Source: Desulfatibacillum aliphaticivorans DSM 15576 (GTDB lineage Bacteria; Desulfobacterota; Desulfobacteria; Desulfobacterales; Desulfatibacillaceae). Taken from it: 64,000 nt of DNA. The translations under genes were made by a program, and so were the position numbers. A model generated the notes under the pieces. It saw only the letters and a list, made by a program, of their open reading frames with translations, had not been told where the DNA came from and ran no database searches. The stretch lies in the NCBI RefSeq assembly GCF_000429905.1, contig NZ_AUCT01000001.1, positions 423,708-487,707 on the forward strand, in the 5' to 3' direction. This document shows positions 1 to 8,358 of this stretch, in pieces (position 1 is the first letter of the stretch; every line of letters starts with the position of its first letter).

Positions 1-270
1 GTCGTCATCGGCCAAAAAAAGCACCCAATCGCTTTCTATCTGGTCCAGAATCCAATCCCAATGGTCGCTCATGCACAAGGTGTCGTCGCGTTTGATGTAG
101 CGAATGCGGGGATCGTCAAAGCTCTTGACGACCTTCTCGGTATCGTCCGTGGAGCCGTTATTGCTGACCACCACTTCGTAGTCGTCAAAGGTCTGGTTGA
201 GCGCGGATCGGAGCGCATTGCCCAAAATTCCGCAACGATTATACGTAGGTAATATCAAGGAAAACCTCAT
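1..270 (-). CDS. Family 2 glycosyltransferase, N-terminal part (runs off the window)
   Basis: The first 90 codons of a GT-A fold glycosyltransferase are visible. The protein opens MRFSLILPTYNR, the usual beta-strand plus PTYNR start of GT2 enzymes that bind a nucleotide-sugar. It continues with NQTFDDYEVVVSNNGSTDDT, and the last visible residues are ADDD, which matches the GT2 metal- and nucleotide-binding acidic motif. The start is the ATG at 268-270, preceded by a purine-rich GAAAGTGAAAGGG stretch. The gene is separated from the upstream acetyltransferase by a repeat element, but reads in the same direction and probably transfers a sugar made by the cluster. Substrate cannot be told. Confidence 0.85.
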   Translation of the reverse strand, partial: MRFSLILPTYNRCGILGNALRSALNQTFDDYEVVVSNNGSTDDTEKVVKSFDDPRIRYIKRDDTLCMSDHWDWILDQIESDWVLFLADDD

Positions 271-397
271 GCCCGCCCTTTCACTTTCAAGATAATGCCT
301 GACCCGTTTGGGTTGCCGTGCGCATATTTTGCCGGGGACCGCATATCAATTACTTCTTCATCTTTTGGAGTTGTAAATATTGTATTGAACTCAGGGA

Positions 398-562
398 GTT
401 ATGCATGGAGCTCAAATCTGTCCATATACCTGAGCCCGAGATTCTTCATCCCTTCCCCCCTGGCGGGGGGAAGGGCGCTTTTTAACAGTCGGCTTTGGTG
501 TTTAACTCTCCATAGTTTACTGCAATCTCTTGAATATGTGCAAAAAAGTTGATTCCCGAAAG
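398..562. repeat. Dispersed repeat family A, copy 1 (simple form)
   Basis: This fills most of the 271-567 gap. Read on the minus strand it has a left arm (about 562-482, starting CTTTCGGGAATC), a GC-rich palindrome (CCTTCCCCCC GCCA GGGGGGAAGG, about 449-476) and a right arm ending near 398. Both arms match, base for base over long stretches, the element at 38848-39088, which carries a longer centre. The left arm abuts the stop codon of the acetyltransferase gene. No gene is seen in the gap. Confidence 0.8.
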
Positions 563-567
563 ATGCG

Positions 568-1056
568 CTACTTCCTGGACCCGATCCGTTGGATGGGATT
601 TCCGGCGTAAATGCCGTATGGTTCGATTTCGCCCCGGACCAGGGACATGGCGCCGATCACTGCGCCCTTGCCTATCCTGGCGCCGTCCAGAATCACGCAC
701 CCGGCCCCGATCCAGACGTCGTCTTCGATGACGACGCCGCCGCGGGACTCCATGAATCCCTGATCCGCAATGCATCTTTCCGGGTCTTTGTATTCATGGT
801 TGGCGGCCGCCAGGGTGCAATTGGCGGCGATCAGCACGCGGCTTCCTATGGAAACCCCATTGCCCGAATACACGACCACGCCGGAGTTGACGTAGGAATC
901 ATCGCCTATCGCCACGTCGCCCAGGCCGCCGGCGAACTTGATTTTCACAAAGGAGTCGATCATGGTTCTTTCGCCGATGACCACGCGGCTTCCCCGGACC
1001 GAATCCTCAATGTCCGCCAGACTGGAAATTTTTGCGCTTTCATGAATGATCTTCAT
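568..1056 (-). CDS. Hexapeptide-repeat acyltransferase (CatB/WbbJ-like)
   Basis: A 162-residue left-handed beta-helix protein that most likely O- or N-acetylates a sugar, using acetyl-CoA. Imperfect hexapeptide repeats of the [IVL]-G-x4 type run from about residue 15 to 140, for example VAIGDD, VSIGSR, VWIGAG and ARIGKG. His87 in the loop ANHEY sits where hexapeptide acetyltransferases carry the catalytic base. The C-terminus has the family ending AGNPIQRIG. The start at 1056 (MKIIHES) is preferred: the frame stays open further upstream, but only through sequence lying inside the neighbouring gene. It lies 14 bases after the C-methyltransferase gene, so co-transcription is expected. The acceptor is probably the deoxysugar of this cluster (inference). 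Confidence 0.85.
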   Translation of the reverse strand: MKIIHESAKISSLADIEDSVRGSRVVIGERTMIDSFVKIKFAGGLGDVAIGDDSYVNSGVVVYSGNGVSIGSRVLIAANCTLAAANHEYKDPERCIADQGFMESRGGVVIEDDVWIGAGCVILDGARIGKGAVIGAMSLVRGEIEPYGIYAGNPIQRIGSRK

Positions 1057-1070
1057 AAGCCGCTTATTCC

Positions 1071-2294
1071 TTACACCACCTTGACCTGGGGTATGGGCAG
1101 GACGAATCGTCCGCCCCACGCCTGAATGCCCTTTTCCTGCTCCATGATTTCCGCAGCCAGGTTCCAGGGCAATACAATCAGATAGTCCGGTTTTTCCTCT
1201 TGGATGAACGAGGGCGCTGCAACCGGAATATGGCTGGCTGGCAGGTGCTTCCCCTGTTTGTACGGGGAGGCGTCCGCCGCAAAGGCAATGAGGTCGCTTT
1301 TGACGCCGCAAAAGTTCAGCAGGGTGTTGCCCTTGGCCGCCGCGCCGTAAGCGGCGACTTTCTTGCCTTGTTTTTTGGCCTGGACAAGGAACTCCAGCAA
1401 ATCCAGCTTGATGTTTTCCGCAGCCTTTGGCAACCGGGTGTAATATTCCAGGGTCCGCATGCCCTCGGATTCTTCCCTGGCCAGCAGTTTTTCCACATTT
1501 TCGGAGATCGGACGCCCCGCCCCTTCATGGCCTGCGTAAATCCTGAGGGAGCCGCCGTGGGTGGGCAGTTCCTCCACATCGTACAGGACCAGCCCGTGGG
1601 CCTTGAAGATTTCCCGGACCGTGTAGAAGGACAGGTAGGAAAAATGCTCGTGATAAATAGTGTCGAACTGATTCTGGGCCACAAGCTGCATAAGGTGCGG
1701 GAATTCCATGGTGATGGTTCCCGAATCCTTGAGGGCGATCTTGAGGCCTTCCACAAAATCGTTGATGTCCGGTACATGGGCCAGGACATTGTTCCCAAGC
1801 AACAGGTCGGCCTGCTTGCCCTGGGCTTTCAGGTCTTTGGCCAGACTTTCGCCAAAAAACTCGCACAAAACCGGAACGCCTTTTTCCCTGGCTGCTGCGG
1901 CCGTGCCTTCCGTGGGCTCTATGCCCAAACAAGGGATCTGCTTTTCCACAAAATACTGGAGCAGATAGCCGTCGTTGGAGGCGACCTCCACCACGCGGCT
2001 GCCGGCGTTTAGGCCCAGGCGCTTGGTAATCATGTCCGCGTAATTCCGGGCGTGGGCCAGCCAGGTGGATGAAAAGGACGAAAAGTAGACGTAATCGCTG
2101 TCGAAAATTTCTTCGCTGGCCTTGTACTCATCGATCTGAACCAAAAAGCAGTTATGGCAGACAAAGAGCTTGAGCGGGAAAAAAGTTTCGGGCATGTTAA
2201 GCTGCTCTTCCGTCAAAAAAGCGTTGGACGGAGGGGCGGCGCCCAGATCAATGAATTCATGCTCCAAAGGGGTTTGACAAAAACGGCATTTCAT
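1071..2294 (-). CDS. SAM-dependent sugar C-methyltransferase, zinc-binding type
   Basis: A 407-residue protein with the three-part organisation of NDP-hexose C-methyltransferases (TylC3/TcaB9 type). An N-terminal zinc module has Cys3, Cys6, Cys46 and Cys49. A class I SAM-binding domain has VVEVASNDGYLL at about 101-112. The C-terminal domain has VAAYGAAAKGNTLLN near residue 305, typical of Methyltransf_14. Family members methylate C-3 of 4-keto-6-deoxy sugar nucleotides. In this cluster the natural substrate would be the product of RfbG, optionally after the epimerase next door, which would give a branched CDP-sugar. The substrate assignment is inference; the family assignment is secure. Confidence 0.9.
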   Translation of the reverse strand: MKCRFCQTPLEHEFIDLGAAPPSNAFLTEEQLNMPETFFPLKLFVCHNCFLVQIDEYKASEEIFDSDYVYFSSFSSTWLAHARNYADMITKRLGLNAGSRVVEVASNDGYLLQYFVEKQIPCLGIEPTEGTAAAAREKGVPVLCEFFGESLAKDLKAQGKQADLLLGNNVLAHVPDINDFVEGLKIALKDSGTITMEFPHLMQLVAQNQFDTIYHEHFSYLSFYTVREIFKAHGLVLYDVEELPTHGGSLRIYAGHEGAGRPISENVEKLLAREESEGMRTLEYYTRLPKAAENIKLDLLEFLVQAKKQGKKVAAYGAAAKGNTLLNFCGVKSDLIAFAADASPYKQGKHLPASHIPVAAPSFIQEEKPDYLIVLPWNLAAEIMEQEKGIQAWGGRFVLPIPQVKVV

Positions 2295-2307
2295 AAAATC
2301 AGTATCC

Positions 2308-2853
2308 TTAAATCCCCTTAAAATCGCTTGATACGGTCGGCAAGGCCAGGTCCTTGTCCGAAATTTCCGTGACCGCCTCGGGCCAGTTTACGCCGATGGA
2401 CTCGTCGTTGTAGCGAAAGCCGCCTTCGTATTCGGGCGCGTAAAACTGGGTGTGAAAGTAGATCAACTCGCTCTCCGGCCGCAGGGTTTGAAAGCCGTGG
2501 GCGAAGCCCTTGGGCAGAAACATGGCCCGGTTGTTTTCCGGGCTGAGCCTTTGGCCGAACCATTGCAAAAAGGTTTCGGAGCCTTGCCTTAAGTCCACGG
2601 CCACGTCGAAAACCTCGCCCCGCAGGCAGCGGATGATTTTATCCTCCCCATAAGGCGGGTTTTGAAAATGCAGGCCCCGGAGCGCCCCTTTATTGACCGT
2701 GACCGAATGATTCACCTGCGCGATTTCGTCCTGCAGGCCGATTTCGGCCAGCTCCTTTTTGCAGAACAGGCGCGAAAAGCGGCCCCGATGGTCCGCAAAG
2801 GGCTCCAGCTCAATGACCCACAGGCCGTTTATGGGGGTGGGATGAAACTTCAT
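2308..2853 (-). CDS. rfbC: RmlC-like 4-keto-6-deoxysugar 3,5-epimerase
   Basis: A 181-residue cupin of the dTDP-4-dehydrorhamnose 3,5-epimerase family. The catalytic set is present at nearly canonical numbering: His62 (RGLHFQ), Lys72, Tyr132, Tyr138, and the Asp of SDKDLALP near the C-terminus. PKGFAHGF is also typical. The start at 2853 overlaps the stop of the upstream CDP-glucose dehydratase by ATGA, so the two are translationally coupled. Because the neighbouring genes make CDP-4-keto-6-deoxyglucose rather than dTDP sugars, the enzyme probably epimerises a CDP-sugar (inference). The gene symbol reflects the family, not proven substrate. Confidence 0.88.
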   Translation of the reverse strand: MKFHPTPINGLWVIELEPFADHRGRFSRLFCKKELAEIGLQDEIAQVNHSVTVNKGALRGLHFQNPPYGEDKIIRCLRGEVFDVAVDLRQGSETFLQWFGQRLSPENNRAMFLPKGFAHGFQTLRPESELIYFHTQFYAPEYEGGFRYNDESIGVNWPEAVTEISDKDLALPTVSSDFKGI

Positions 2854-3914
2854 AATTCGCCCTGGACGTATTCCCTGATCTGCTTGATTGTAAAATCCAG
2901 CGGGGATTGATCCCCGGCCAGAAAATTTGCGTACCATTGTGCGGTCAGCTTCAAAGATTGGCTGATGTCCAATCTGGGCTTCCACCCGAGGTCCAGCCTG
3001 GCTTTGGAGGAATCCAGCCTTAAAAAAATGCTTTCCCTGGGATGGCCGCCTTCGCTGCCGGTCCAGCCGGGCTCATGCCCCATGGCGTCCAGAAAGCGGT
3101 TCAGAATCCAGGCCACGGGTTGGCAGTCTTCCAGGCTGGGGCCGAAGTTCCATGCGCCTGTGTATGGGGCGCCCTGCTCGTAAAGATTCCGGGCCAGCAT
3201 CAAATAGCCGCGCAAGGGCTCCAGAACGTGCTGCCACGGCCTGACCGCGCCCGGGCTGCGCACTTCCACGGGCGCCTGGGCCTGGGCCGCCCGCACGGCG
3301 TCGGGGATGAGCCGGTCTTTGGCGAAGTCGCCCCCGCCGATGACGTTGCCCGCCCGCACCGTGGCCAGAGCCGCGGCGCCCGGGGCGTCAAAGTAGGATT
3401 TGGCGTAAGATTGGCTGACCAGTTCGGCGCAAGCCTTGGACCCGGCGTAAGGGTCGTGGCCGCCCAAGCGGTCGTTTTCGCGATATCCCCAATGCCATTC
3501 CTTGTTTTCGTAGCACTTGTCCGTGGTCACGTTGACCACGGCGCGGACCGCGTCTACGCTTCTGACGGCCTCCAGCAGGTTGACCGTGCCCATGACATTG
3601 GTGGAAAAGGTTCCTACGGGATCGGAATACCCCTCCCGCACAAGGCTTTGGGCGGCCATGTGAATGACGATGTCCGGCTGGAATTCCTTCATGTTCTTTG
3701 TCAGGGCGGCCAAATCCCGCACGTCGCCGGTCACGCATTGCATGCGGTTTTCCAACCCGGCCAGGGAAAACAGGCTGGGCTCGGTAGGCGGCGCCAGGGC
3801 GTAGCCCATGACCTGGGCCCCGGCCTCCAGGAGCCAAAGGCTTAGCCACGCGCCTTTAAAGCCCGTGTGTCCGGTGAGGAATATGCGTTTGTTTTTATAA
3901 AACCGATCCGTCAT
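2850..3914 (-). CDS. rfbG: CDP-glucose 4,6-dehydratase
   Basis: A 354-residue extended SDR that converts CDP-glucose to CDP-4-keto-6-deoxyglucose using bound NAD. The Rossmann motif is TGHTGFKG (14-21). The active site shows NVTTDKCYEN (128-137, with Thr and Asp) and the Tyr156-x3-Lys160 pair in DPYAGSK. The GHTGFKGAW start and the long match to RfbG proteins separate it from RmlB. It overlaps rfbF by ATGA (3911-3914) and rfbC at its other end, forming a tightly coupled rfbF-rfbG-rfbC unit. Confidence 0.93.
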   Translation of the reverse strand: MTDRFYKNKRIFLTGHTGFKGAWLSLWLLEAGAQVMGYALAPPTEPSLFSLAGLENRMQCVTGDVRDLAALTKNMKEFQPDIVIHMAAQSLVREGYSDPVGTFSTNVMGTVNLLEAVRSVDAVRAVVNVTTDKCYENKEWHWGYRENDRLGGHDPYAGSKACAELVSQSYAKSYFDAPGAAALATVRAGNVIGGGDFAKDRLIPDAVRAAQAQAPVEVRSPGAVRPWQHVLEPLRGYLMLARNLYEQGAPYTGAWNFGPSLEDCQPVAWILNRFLDAMGHEPGWTGSEGGHPRESIFLRLDSSKARLDLGWKPRLDISQSLKLTAQWYANFLAGDQSPLDFTIKQIREYVQGEL

Positions 3915-4714
3915 GGGTTTTCCTTAGTTTGGTCGCAGTCCCAAACCTTCCAAGGGGATTCGTTGCGATCCCAAAGCCCATTAAGATAATCCATGTCCCG
4001 CAGGGTGTCCATGCAGGCCCAGAATCCCGGGTGGCGATAGACCATGAGCTCGCCTTCTTCCGCCAGGCGCTCCAGGGGGCCGTATTCAAAGTCGCAGTCG
4101 TCTTCGGCGGTCAGGTAATCGAAGACCTTGCGGTTGCACACAAAAAAGCCGCCGTTGATCAGGCCTTCGGAAGCGTCGGGCTTTTCCTGGAACGAAACCA
4201 CCTGGTTTCCGTCCAGCTTCAACTCGCCGAAGCGTTTCGCCGGGCTTACGCCGGTCAGGGTGACGGCCTTGCCGTGGCTTTTGTGAAAGTCCAGGAGGTC
4301 CTTGATGTTTACATCGCTCACGCCGTCGCCGTAGGTGAGCATAAACGTATCCCCCTGGATGTATTTTTGGATCTTCTTGATCCGGCCGCCCTTGAGGGTT
4401 TTGGCGCCCGTGTTGCTCAGGGTGATGCGCCAACCCGCCTCTTCGTGGCAGTCATGGATGAGCATGTTTTCGGGCTTGCCCAACTCCAGGGTGACGTCGT
4501 TGTTCACCCATTCGTAGTGGCAAAAGTATTCCTTGATCATTTCGCCCTTGTACCCCAAAGCCAGGACGAAATCGTTCAGGCCGTAATGGGAATATATCTT
4601 CATGATATGCCACAGGATGGGACGGGCGCCGATGTTCACCATGGGTTTAGGGCGGAATTCCGTTTCCTCCCTTAACCGGGTTCCAAGTCCGCCGCACAGG
4701 ATGACAACTTGCAT
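3911..4714 (-). CDS. rfbF: Glucose-1-phosphate cytidylyltransferase
   Basis: A 267-residue nucleotidyltransferase that makes CDP-glucose from CTP and glucose-1-phosphate. The N-terminal signature GGLGTRLREETEFRPKPM (8-25) contains the nucleotide-binding loop and Lys23; TYGDGVSDV (127-135) supplies the metal-binding Asp130. The length and the FACMDTLRD-like C-terminal region (FWACMDTLRDMDYLN) are typical of RfbF. It is the entry step for the CDP-deoxysugar branch and overlaps rfbG by four bases. Confidence 0.94.
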   Translation of the reverse strand: MQVVILCGGLGTRLREETEFRPKPMVNIGARPILWHIMKIYSHYGLNDFVLALGYKGEMIKEYFCHYEWVNNDVTLELGKPENMLIHDCHEEAGWRITLSNTGAKTLKGGRIKKIQKYIQGDTFMLTYGDGVSDVNIKDLLDFHKSHGKAVTLTGVSPAKRFGELKLDGNQVVSFQEKPDASEGLINGGFFVCNRKVFDYLTAEDDCDFEYGPLERLAEEGELMVYRHPGFWACMDTLRDMDYLNGLWDRNESPWKVWDCDQTKENP

Positions 4715-4721
4715 GCAGTCC

Positions 4722-5483
4722 TCACTTTACTCGTTTGATAAAGGCGTTGGGCCAATAGGTTACGCGGCTTTTCACGTCCCCTTCGTTAAAGGGGAAAGCC
4801 GGCTCCTCTATGATGAAATCGTCGTGAGCCTCGACCCATTCCAAAGCGGCGTCGGACGGATTGTTCCAGTCCCAATCCGTATTGGACCGGGGCGCGCCTA
4901 CAAGATCCTTCATGATGCCGTCCATGGCCACGATGTAAGAGCCAGGCGTGACCAGAGGGGAATAGGCGTCCAGTTCCTTGAGGACGTGCTCCTTGGTGTG
5001 GCAGGAGTCCAACAGCACCAAAACGGTTTCGCCCGGGGCGATCTGATCCTGCACCTGGCCCAAAATCTCGGGAGCGACGGAGTCCCCCTCAACAAGGGAA
5101 ATAAGGGAAAACATTTCGTGCGCCTCGATGGCCTGGCGGTTATGAGGCCGGATTTCCACGTCCACGCCGATCACCCTGCCCTTTTCCATGGCTTTGAGCA
5201 AAGAGGCGTAAAACACCAGGGAGCCGCCGTGGGCCACGCCGGTTTCCACAATCACGTCCGGCTTGACCGCATACACCACCTCCTGGATGCGAATCATGTC
5301 GTCGGGCAATTGAATGACGGGCCTGCCCATCCAGGAAAAGCCGTACACGTATTTGGCGTCCCAGCCGGACCTCAGCCAAAGTTTGCTGATGACCTCAAAG
5401 GCTTCGGCGGACCCGATTCCCATTTCCCGGACCTCGCCGCCTTCAATCACCTTGACGATATCCCCTTCCACAACAAGTTTCAT
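4722..5483 (-). CDS. CmcI-like (cephalosporin hydroxylase family) protein, probable SAM-dependent enzyme
   Basis: A 253-residue protein with a class I methyltransferase-like fold: VETGVAHGGS (79-88) as the SAM loop, GVDVEIR (106-112) after strand two, and LLDSCHT (157-163). The family is named after CmcI but most members near sugar clusters are thought to be O-methyltransferases. The start at 5483 (MKLVVEG) is chosen because it immediately follows the upstream epimerase gene by seven bases; the frame stays open upstream but lies inside that gene. It probably methylates a hydroxyl on the sugar product; activity and substrate are not proven. Confidence 0.75.
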   Translation of the reverse strand: MKLVVEGDIVKVIEGGEVREMGIGSAEAFEVISKLWLRSGWDAKYVYGFSWMGRPVIQLPDDMIRIQEVVYAVKPDVIVETGVAHGGSLVFYASLLKAMEKGRVIGVDVEIRPHNRQAIEAHEMFSLISLVEGDSVAPEILGQVQDQIAPGETVLVLLDSCHTKEHVLKELDAYSPLVTPGSYIVAMDGIMKDLVGAPRSNTDWDWNNPSDAALEWVEAHDDFIIEEPAFPFNEGDVKSRVTYWPNAFIKRVK

Positions 5484-5490
5484 GCAATCC

Positions 5491-6300
5491 TCATTTCGCG
5501 ATTTTATAAGCCTTGACCAATGCCGGAATTTCATCCAACAGGCTTTTGCGTACGCCGCCGAACTCCTGATCCACCCTTTCGGTGGAAATCCTGGGAAACC
5601 GGATCACGGGAGAATCGGGCGCAACTTCCACCCGGCATCCCGCGGCGTCCGCAATGGCCCGGACGATTTCTCCGTGGGAGACGTTCTTTCCGCTGGCCGC
5701 GTTGTATATTCTTTCCTTGCCGTTAAGAAGCATGGCAAGCAGCAAATCCGTTGCATCTTCGATGCTGATGTAATCCTTGGCCGAGTCCAGGGCGCTTTGC
5801 AGGACTATTTCGTTTGTGTCCACGGCGGAAGCGATGATGTCCGTCAGAAAATTCCGGGAGCCGAAATCAGGGCCGTATACGTTGGACAATCGGGCCACTT
5901 TGGTTTTTTCGGACACTCTCAGGCACAGGGACTCGCCCATGGCCTTGGATAAATTGTACAAATCCGACGGGTCCAGAGGACGGGCCGTCAGCGCGTCTTC
6001 CTCTTTGGCCTCTCCGGCTCCCGAGCCGTAAAGTCTGGTGGAAGACAAATACACAAAGGACTCGAACCGGGCCTGGGCCAAAATCTCCGCCAATCGGCAG
6101 ACATGAGCCTGGACCGTGTCAAAGGGGCGTTGGCGAAAGTCAGCGGTCAGGCCGATGGAGTAAACCACATGGCCAAGGTCTTTGCCTGCCAGATCTTCGT
6201 CCCGGCCCGGACAAAAGCACTCATGCCCCATGGCCCTGGCTTTTTCCGCCAGATGGGCGCCGATAAACCCGCTGCTTCCCAATATTGTCACCAATGCCAT
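5491..6300 (-). CDS. NAD-dependent epimerase/dehydratase (extended SDR)
   Basis: A 269-residue SDR. The cofactor loop is GSSGFIGAH (8-16) and the catalytic Tyr115-x3-Lys119 pair lies in LYNLSK. LSSTRLYG (85-92) supplies the usual Ser/Thr. Its length is short for sugar-nucleotide epimerases, which are about 310-340 residues, and the C-terminal substrate domain is reduced. It probably reduces or epimerises a keto-sugar nucleotide, perhaps the RfbG product. It lies between the CmcI-like gene (seven-base gap) and the divergent DAHP-synthase gene (21-base gap). Confidence 0.8.
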   Translation of the reverse strand: MALVTILGSSGFIGAHLAEKARAMGHECFCPGRDEDLAGKDLGHVVYSIGLTADFRQRPFDTVQAHVCRLAEILAQARFESFVYLSSTRLYGSGAGEAKEEDALTARPLDPSDLYNLSKAMGESLCLRVSEKTKVARLSNVYGPDFGSRNFLTDIIASAVDTNEIVLQSALDSAKDYISIEDATDLLLAMLLNGKERIYNAASGKNVSHGEIVRAIADAAGCRVEVAPDSPVIRFPRISTERVDQEFGGVRKSLLDEIPALVKAYKIAK

Positions 6301-6321
6301 TTAGCCCCCTGCGCCTTTCGC

Positions 6322-7239
6322 CTAGCGGATGATCTTGGCGATGGCTTCGATTTCCCGCATGAGCTTTTCAAAGTCGGAAAAGCCCAGGGCCTGAAGCGGA
6401 TCGATCCATGCGTTTTCAGGATCGGGATGCACTTCGATCAGCAGGCCGTGCGCCCCGGCTGCAATGGCGGCGCGGGACATGGCGGCCACGTAGGAGCGTT
6501 TGAATGTGGCGTGGCTGGGATCGATGATCACCGGCACGCTGGGCGCGTATTCGGCCATGGCCGGGATGGCCTGGATGTCCAGGATGGCCCGGGAGTTGAC
6601 GTTGTGGGTATGAGGCACGGTCACGCCCCGTTCGCAAATGGCGTAATCATGCTTGCCGCGGGCGTCAAAATGCTCGCATACGCCCAACAGGGAGCGCAGG
6701 CTTTCGCCGTAATGCCTTTTCAGCAAAATAGGCTTGTCGCTGGTCGCCAGGGCTTCCACCAGGTCCATGTTGAACATGTGGCGGTAGCCCACCTGGAACA
6801 TGTCCACGTATTTGCTCATCATATCCATGGTGTCTGCGTACATGATTTCGGAAATCACGGCCAGGCCGTATTTTTCCGCCGCTTCCTTCATGTATCCCAG
6901 GCGCTTTTCCGCCGCCTGATCCTGCTCGGACCTGGGAACCACCCGCATTCTTTCGTTGGCCGGCAGGCCGGAATCCGCATCAGGCTGCCCCAGGGGATCG
7001 CCGTAGGGAAAGGTCAGGGGCTTGTACACGCCGCCCCGGATCATCTTGGCGCCCGCTTCGCTCACGGCCTTGGCCGCCTCGAAAATCTGGGTTTTGCTTT
7101 CCACGGTGCAGGGGCCTGCCATGATGGTGAGGTCCTTGCCGCCCACTGGCACATTGCCGGCCATGATCTTGCGTTGATAATTCTTGGCCGTGGACAAAGG
7201 GATGTTATTTTCCTGGTCCGCTTGGGTTATGTCCTTCAT
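6322..7239 (-). CDS. Divergent DAHP-synthase-like aldolase (class I, AroF/KdsA superfamily)
   Basis: A 305-residue TIM-barrel enzyme of the type I-beta DAHP/KDO8P synthase superfamily, which condenses PEP with an aldose phosphate. The metal site looks intact: Cys44 (AGPCTVES), His243 (DPSHA), Glu269 (IEVHPDPE) and Asp280. LLKR (172-175) and CERG (202-205) are also present. Family motifs near the acceptor site are altered: KPLTFPYG replaces KPRTSPY, QVGYRHMFN replaces QIGARNMQN, LLKRH replaces LLKRG, and CERGVTV replaces CERGIRT. The gene is beside a similarly divergent shikimate-dehydrogenase-like gene inside a sugar cluster. Ordinary shikimate synthesis is possible but a specialised acceptor is more likely. 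Confidence 0.8.
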   Translation of the reverse strand: MKDITQADQENNIPLSTAKNYQRKIMAGNVPVGGKDLTIMAGPCTVESKTQIFEAAKAVSEAGAKMIRGGVYKPLTFPYGDPLGQPDADSGLPANERMRVVPRSEQDQAAEKRLGYMKEAAEKYGLAVISEIMYADTMDMMSKYVDMFQVGYRHMFNMDLVEALATSDKPILLKRHYGESLRSLLGVCEHFDARGKHDYAICERGVTVPHTHNVNSRAILDIQAIPAMAEYAPSVPVIIDPSHATFKRSYVAAMSRAAIAAGAHGLLIEVHPDPENAWIDPLQALGFSDFEKLMREIEAIAKIIR

Positions 7240-7289
7240 GATTCAGGCTCCTTTGGCTGCTCTCCTACCAGGTTGCTTTTATTTAGCGT

Positions 7290-8327
7290 TTACCAGACTT
7301 TTTCCATGAGTTCCCTGACCGGGGCGGAGTCCGCCTCCCTAAGGCCTGCGGCGGCTGTGGCTTTGTCAAAGGCGATGACCGCCTGCTCCAGGTTCATGGC
7401 TACTCCATTCTGGGTTCTCAAACCCAGGCTTTTGGCCAGCCAAAGCATCAAGGTTTCGCGAGGCTGATAGATGATGTCCATGACGTAGGCTTTGCCCATG
7501 CCCGCCAGACGGGAAGCGGAGGCCGCAAAATTAGCGGAGACGGCTTCCCTGGCGGCTTCCAGGAATCGGGCCTGGACGTTTTCTCCCAAGGGCACGCGCA
7601 AGGAGTCGTCAACCGGCCCCAGGGGCGTGAAGTGAAGATGGGAGTATGCGCCCCGGCGGTCCCGCTTGGAGCTTTCAAAGCCCAGGCTGGAACAATTGAT
7701 CACGATGTCCACGTCCCCAAAGCTGCCCGCTTCCAGAGGAAAGGGTACGGATTTGGTCTTGCACTGCACGGAAAGTTTGGCGGCCAGCTTCTCGGCGGGT
7801 TCCGGGCTGCGATTGGCAAGGTACAGGCTGCCTCCCGCGCCTATGGCGGCGGCGACATAGGCTGCCACGGCGTAGCCCGCGCCTCCGGTCCCGATCAAAA
7901 GGACGGTTTTTCCGGCAAGGTCTTCGCCGTAATCCGCCTTCAGGCAATGGATGGCGCCGGCGCCGTCCGTGTTGGTCCCCACCAGATCGTCTCCGTCGCG
8001 ATAAATGCAATTGACCGCGCCAATGGCTTCGGCTTCGGGCTCCAGCCTGTCCAGAAACGGAATCAGGGTGATTTTATAGGGCATGGTCACGGCGCCGCCC
8101 ATGTATCTTTTGTCCGCTTTCAGCGCGGCGGCCACCTGCTCCAGCTTTTCGGGAACCACGTCCATGGGGTGCATGAACCCGGAAATATTCAGACCGTCAA
8201 AGGCTGCGTTCCATAAAGAAGGCGACTTGGCCCCCTTGGAAGGCGACTCGCCCAGAATGGCCGCGTACATTTCCGTCGCGTCCAGATCCAATCCCTTATT
8301 TTCGATCAAGTCCGTAACCTGCGTCAT
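7290..8327 (-). CDS. Shikimate-dehydrogenase-like NAD(P) oxidoreductase
   Basis: A 345-residue protein, longer than the usual 270-290 of AroE. The N-terminal substrate domain keeps Lys85 (GGAVTMPYK) and Asp121 (VGTNTDGAG), the catalytic pair of the family, and Asn106 in GAVNCIYR. The serine loop is unusual: PSKGAKSPSLWN instead of HSxSPxxHN. The Rossmann loop is GTGGAG (146-151). The extra length lies in the C-terminal half. The start at 8327 has a strong AGGAGGAAGAG site. It is co-directional with the DAHP-synthase-like gene and may act on its ring-closed or keto product; a housekeeping AroE role is less likely given the setting. Confidence 0.78.
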   Translation of the reverse strand: MTQVTDLIENKGLDLDATEMYAAILGESPSKGAKSPSLWNAAFDGLNISGFMHPMDVVPEKLEQVAAALKADKRYMGGAVTMPYKITLIPFLDRLEPEAEAIGAVNCIYRDGDDLVGTNTDGAGAIHCLKADYGEDLAGKTVLLIGTGGAGYAVAAYVAAAIGAGGSLYLANRSPEPAEKLAAKLSVQCKTKSVPFPLEAGSFGDVDIVINCSSLGFESSKRDRRGAYSHLHFTPLGPVDDSLRVPLGENVQARFLEAAREAVSANFAASASRLAGMGKAYVMDIIYQPRETLMLWLAKSLGLRTQNGVAMNLEQAVIAFDKATAAAGLREADSAPVRELMEKVW

Positions 8328-8358
8328 AGTGGCTCTTCCTCCTTGATGCGATTTTTTT

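Noticed and set aside
295..552. Small frames within the repeat elements (also at 38982-39203 and 61160-61539)
   Set aside because: They are translations of repeat family A (PSPLAGEG/PSPLTGEG strings), not genes.
6322..7239. DAHP-synthase-like protein considered as NeuB or KdsA
   Set aside because: No SAF domain as in NeuB, and DPSHATFK and EVHPDPE fit the DAHP synthase branch rather than KdsA.
6103..7467. A 454-codon open frame on the plus strand
   Set aside because: It is the mirror of the epimerase, DAHP-synthase-like and AroE-like genes on the minus strand; its protein is His/Gly/Val-rich without any family motif.
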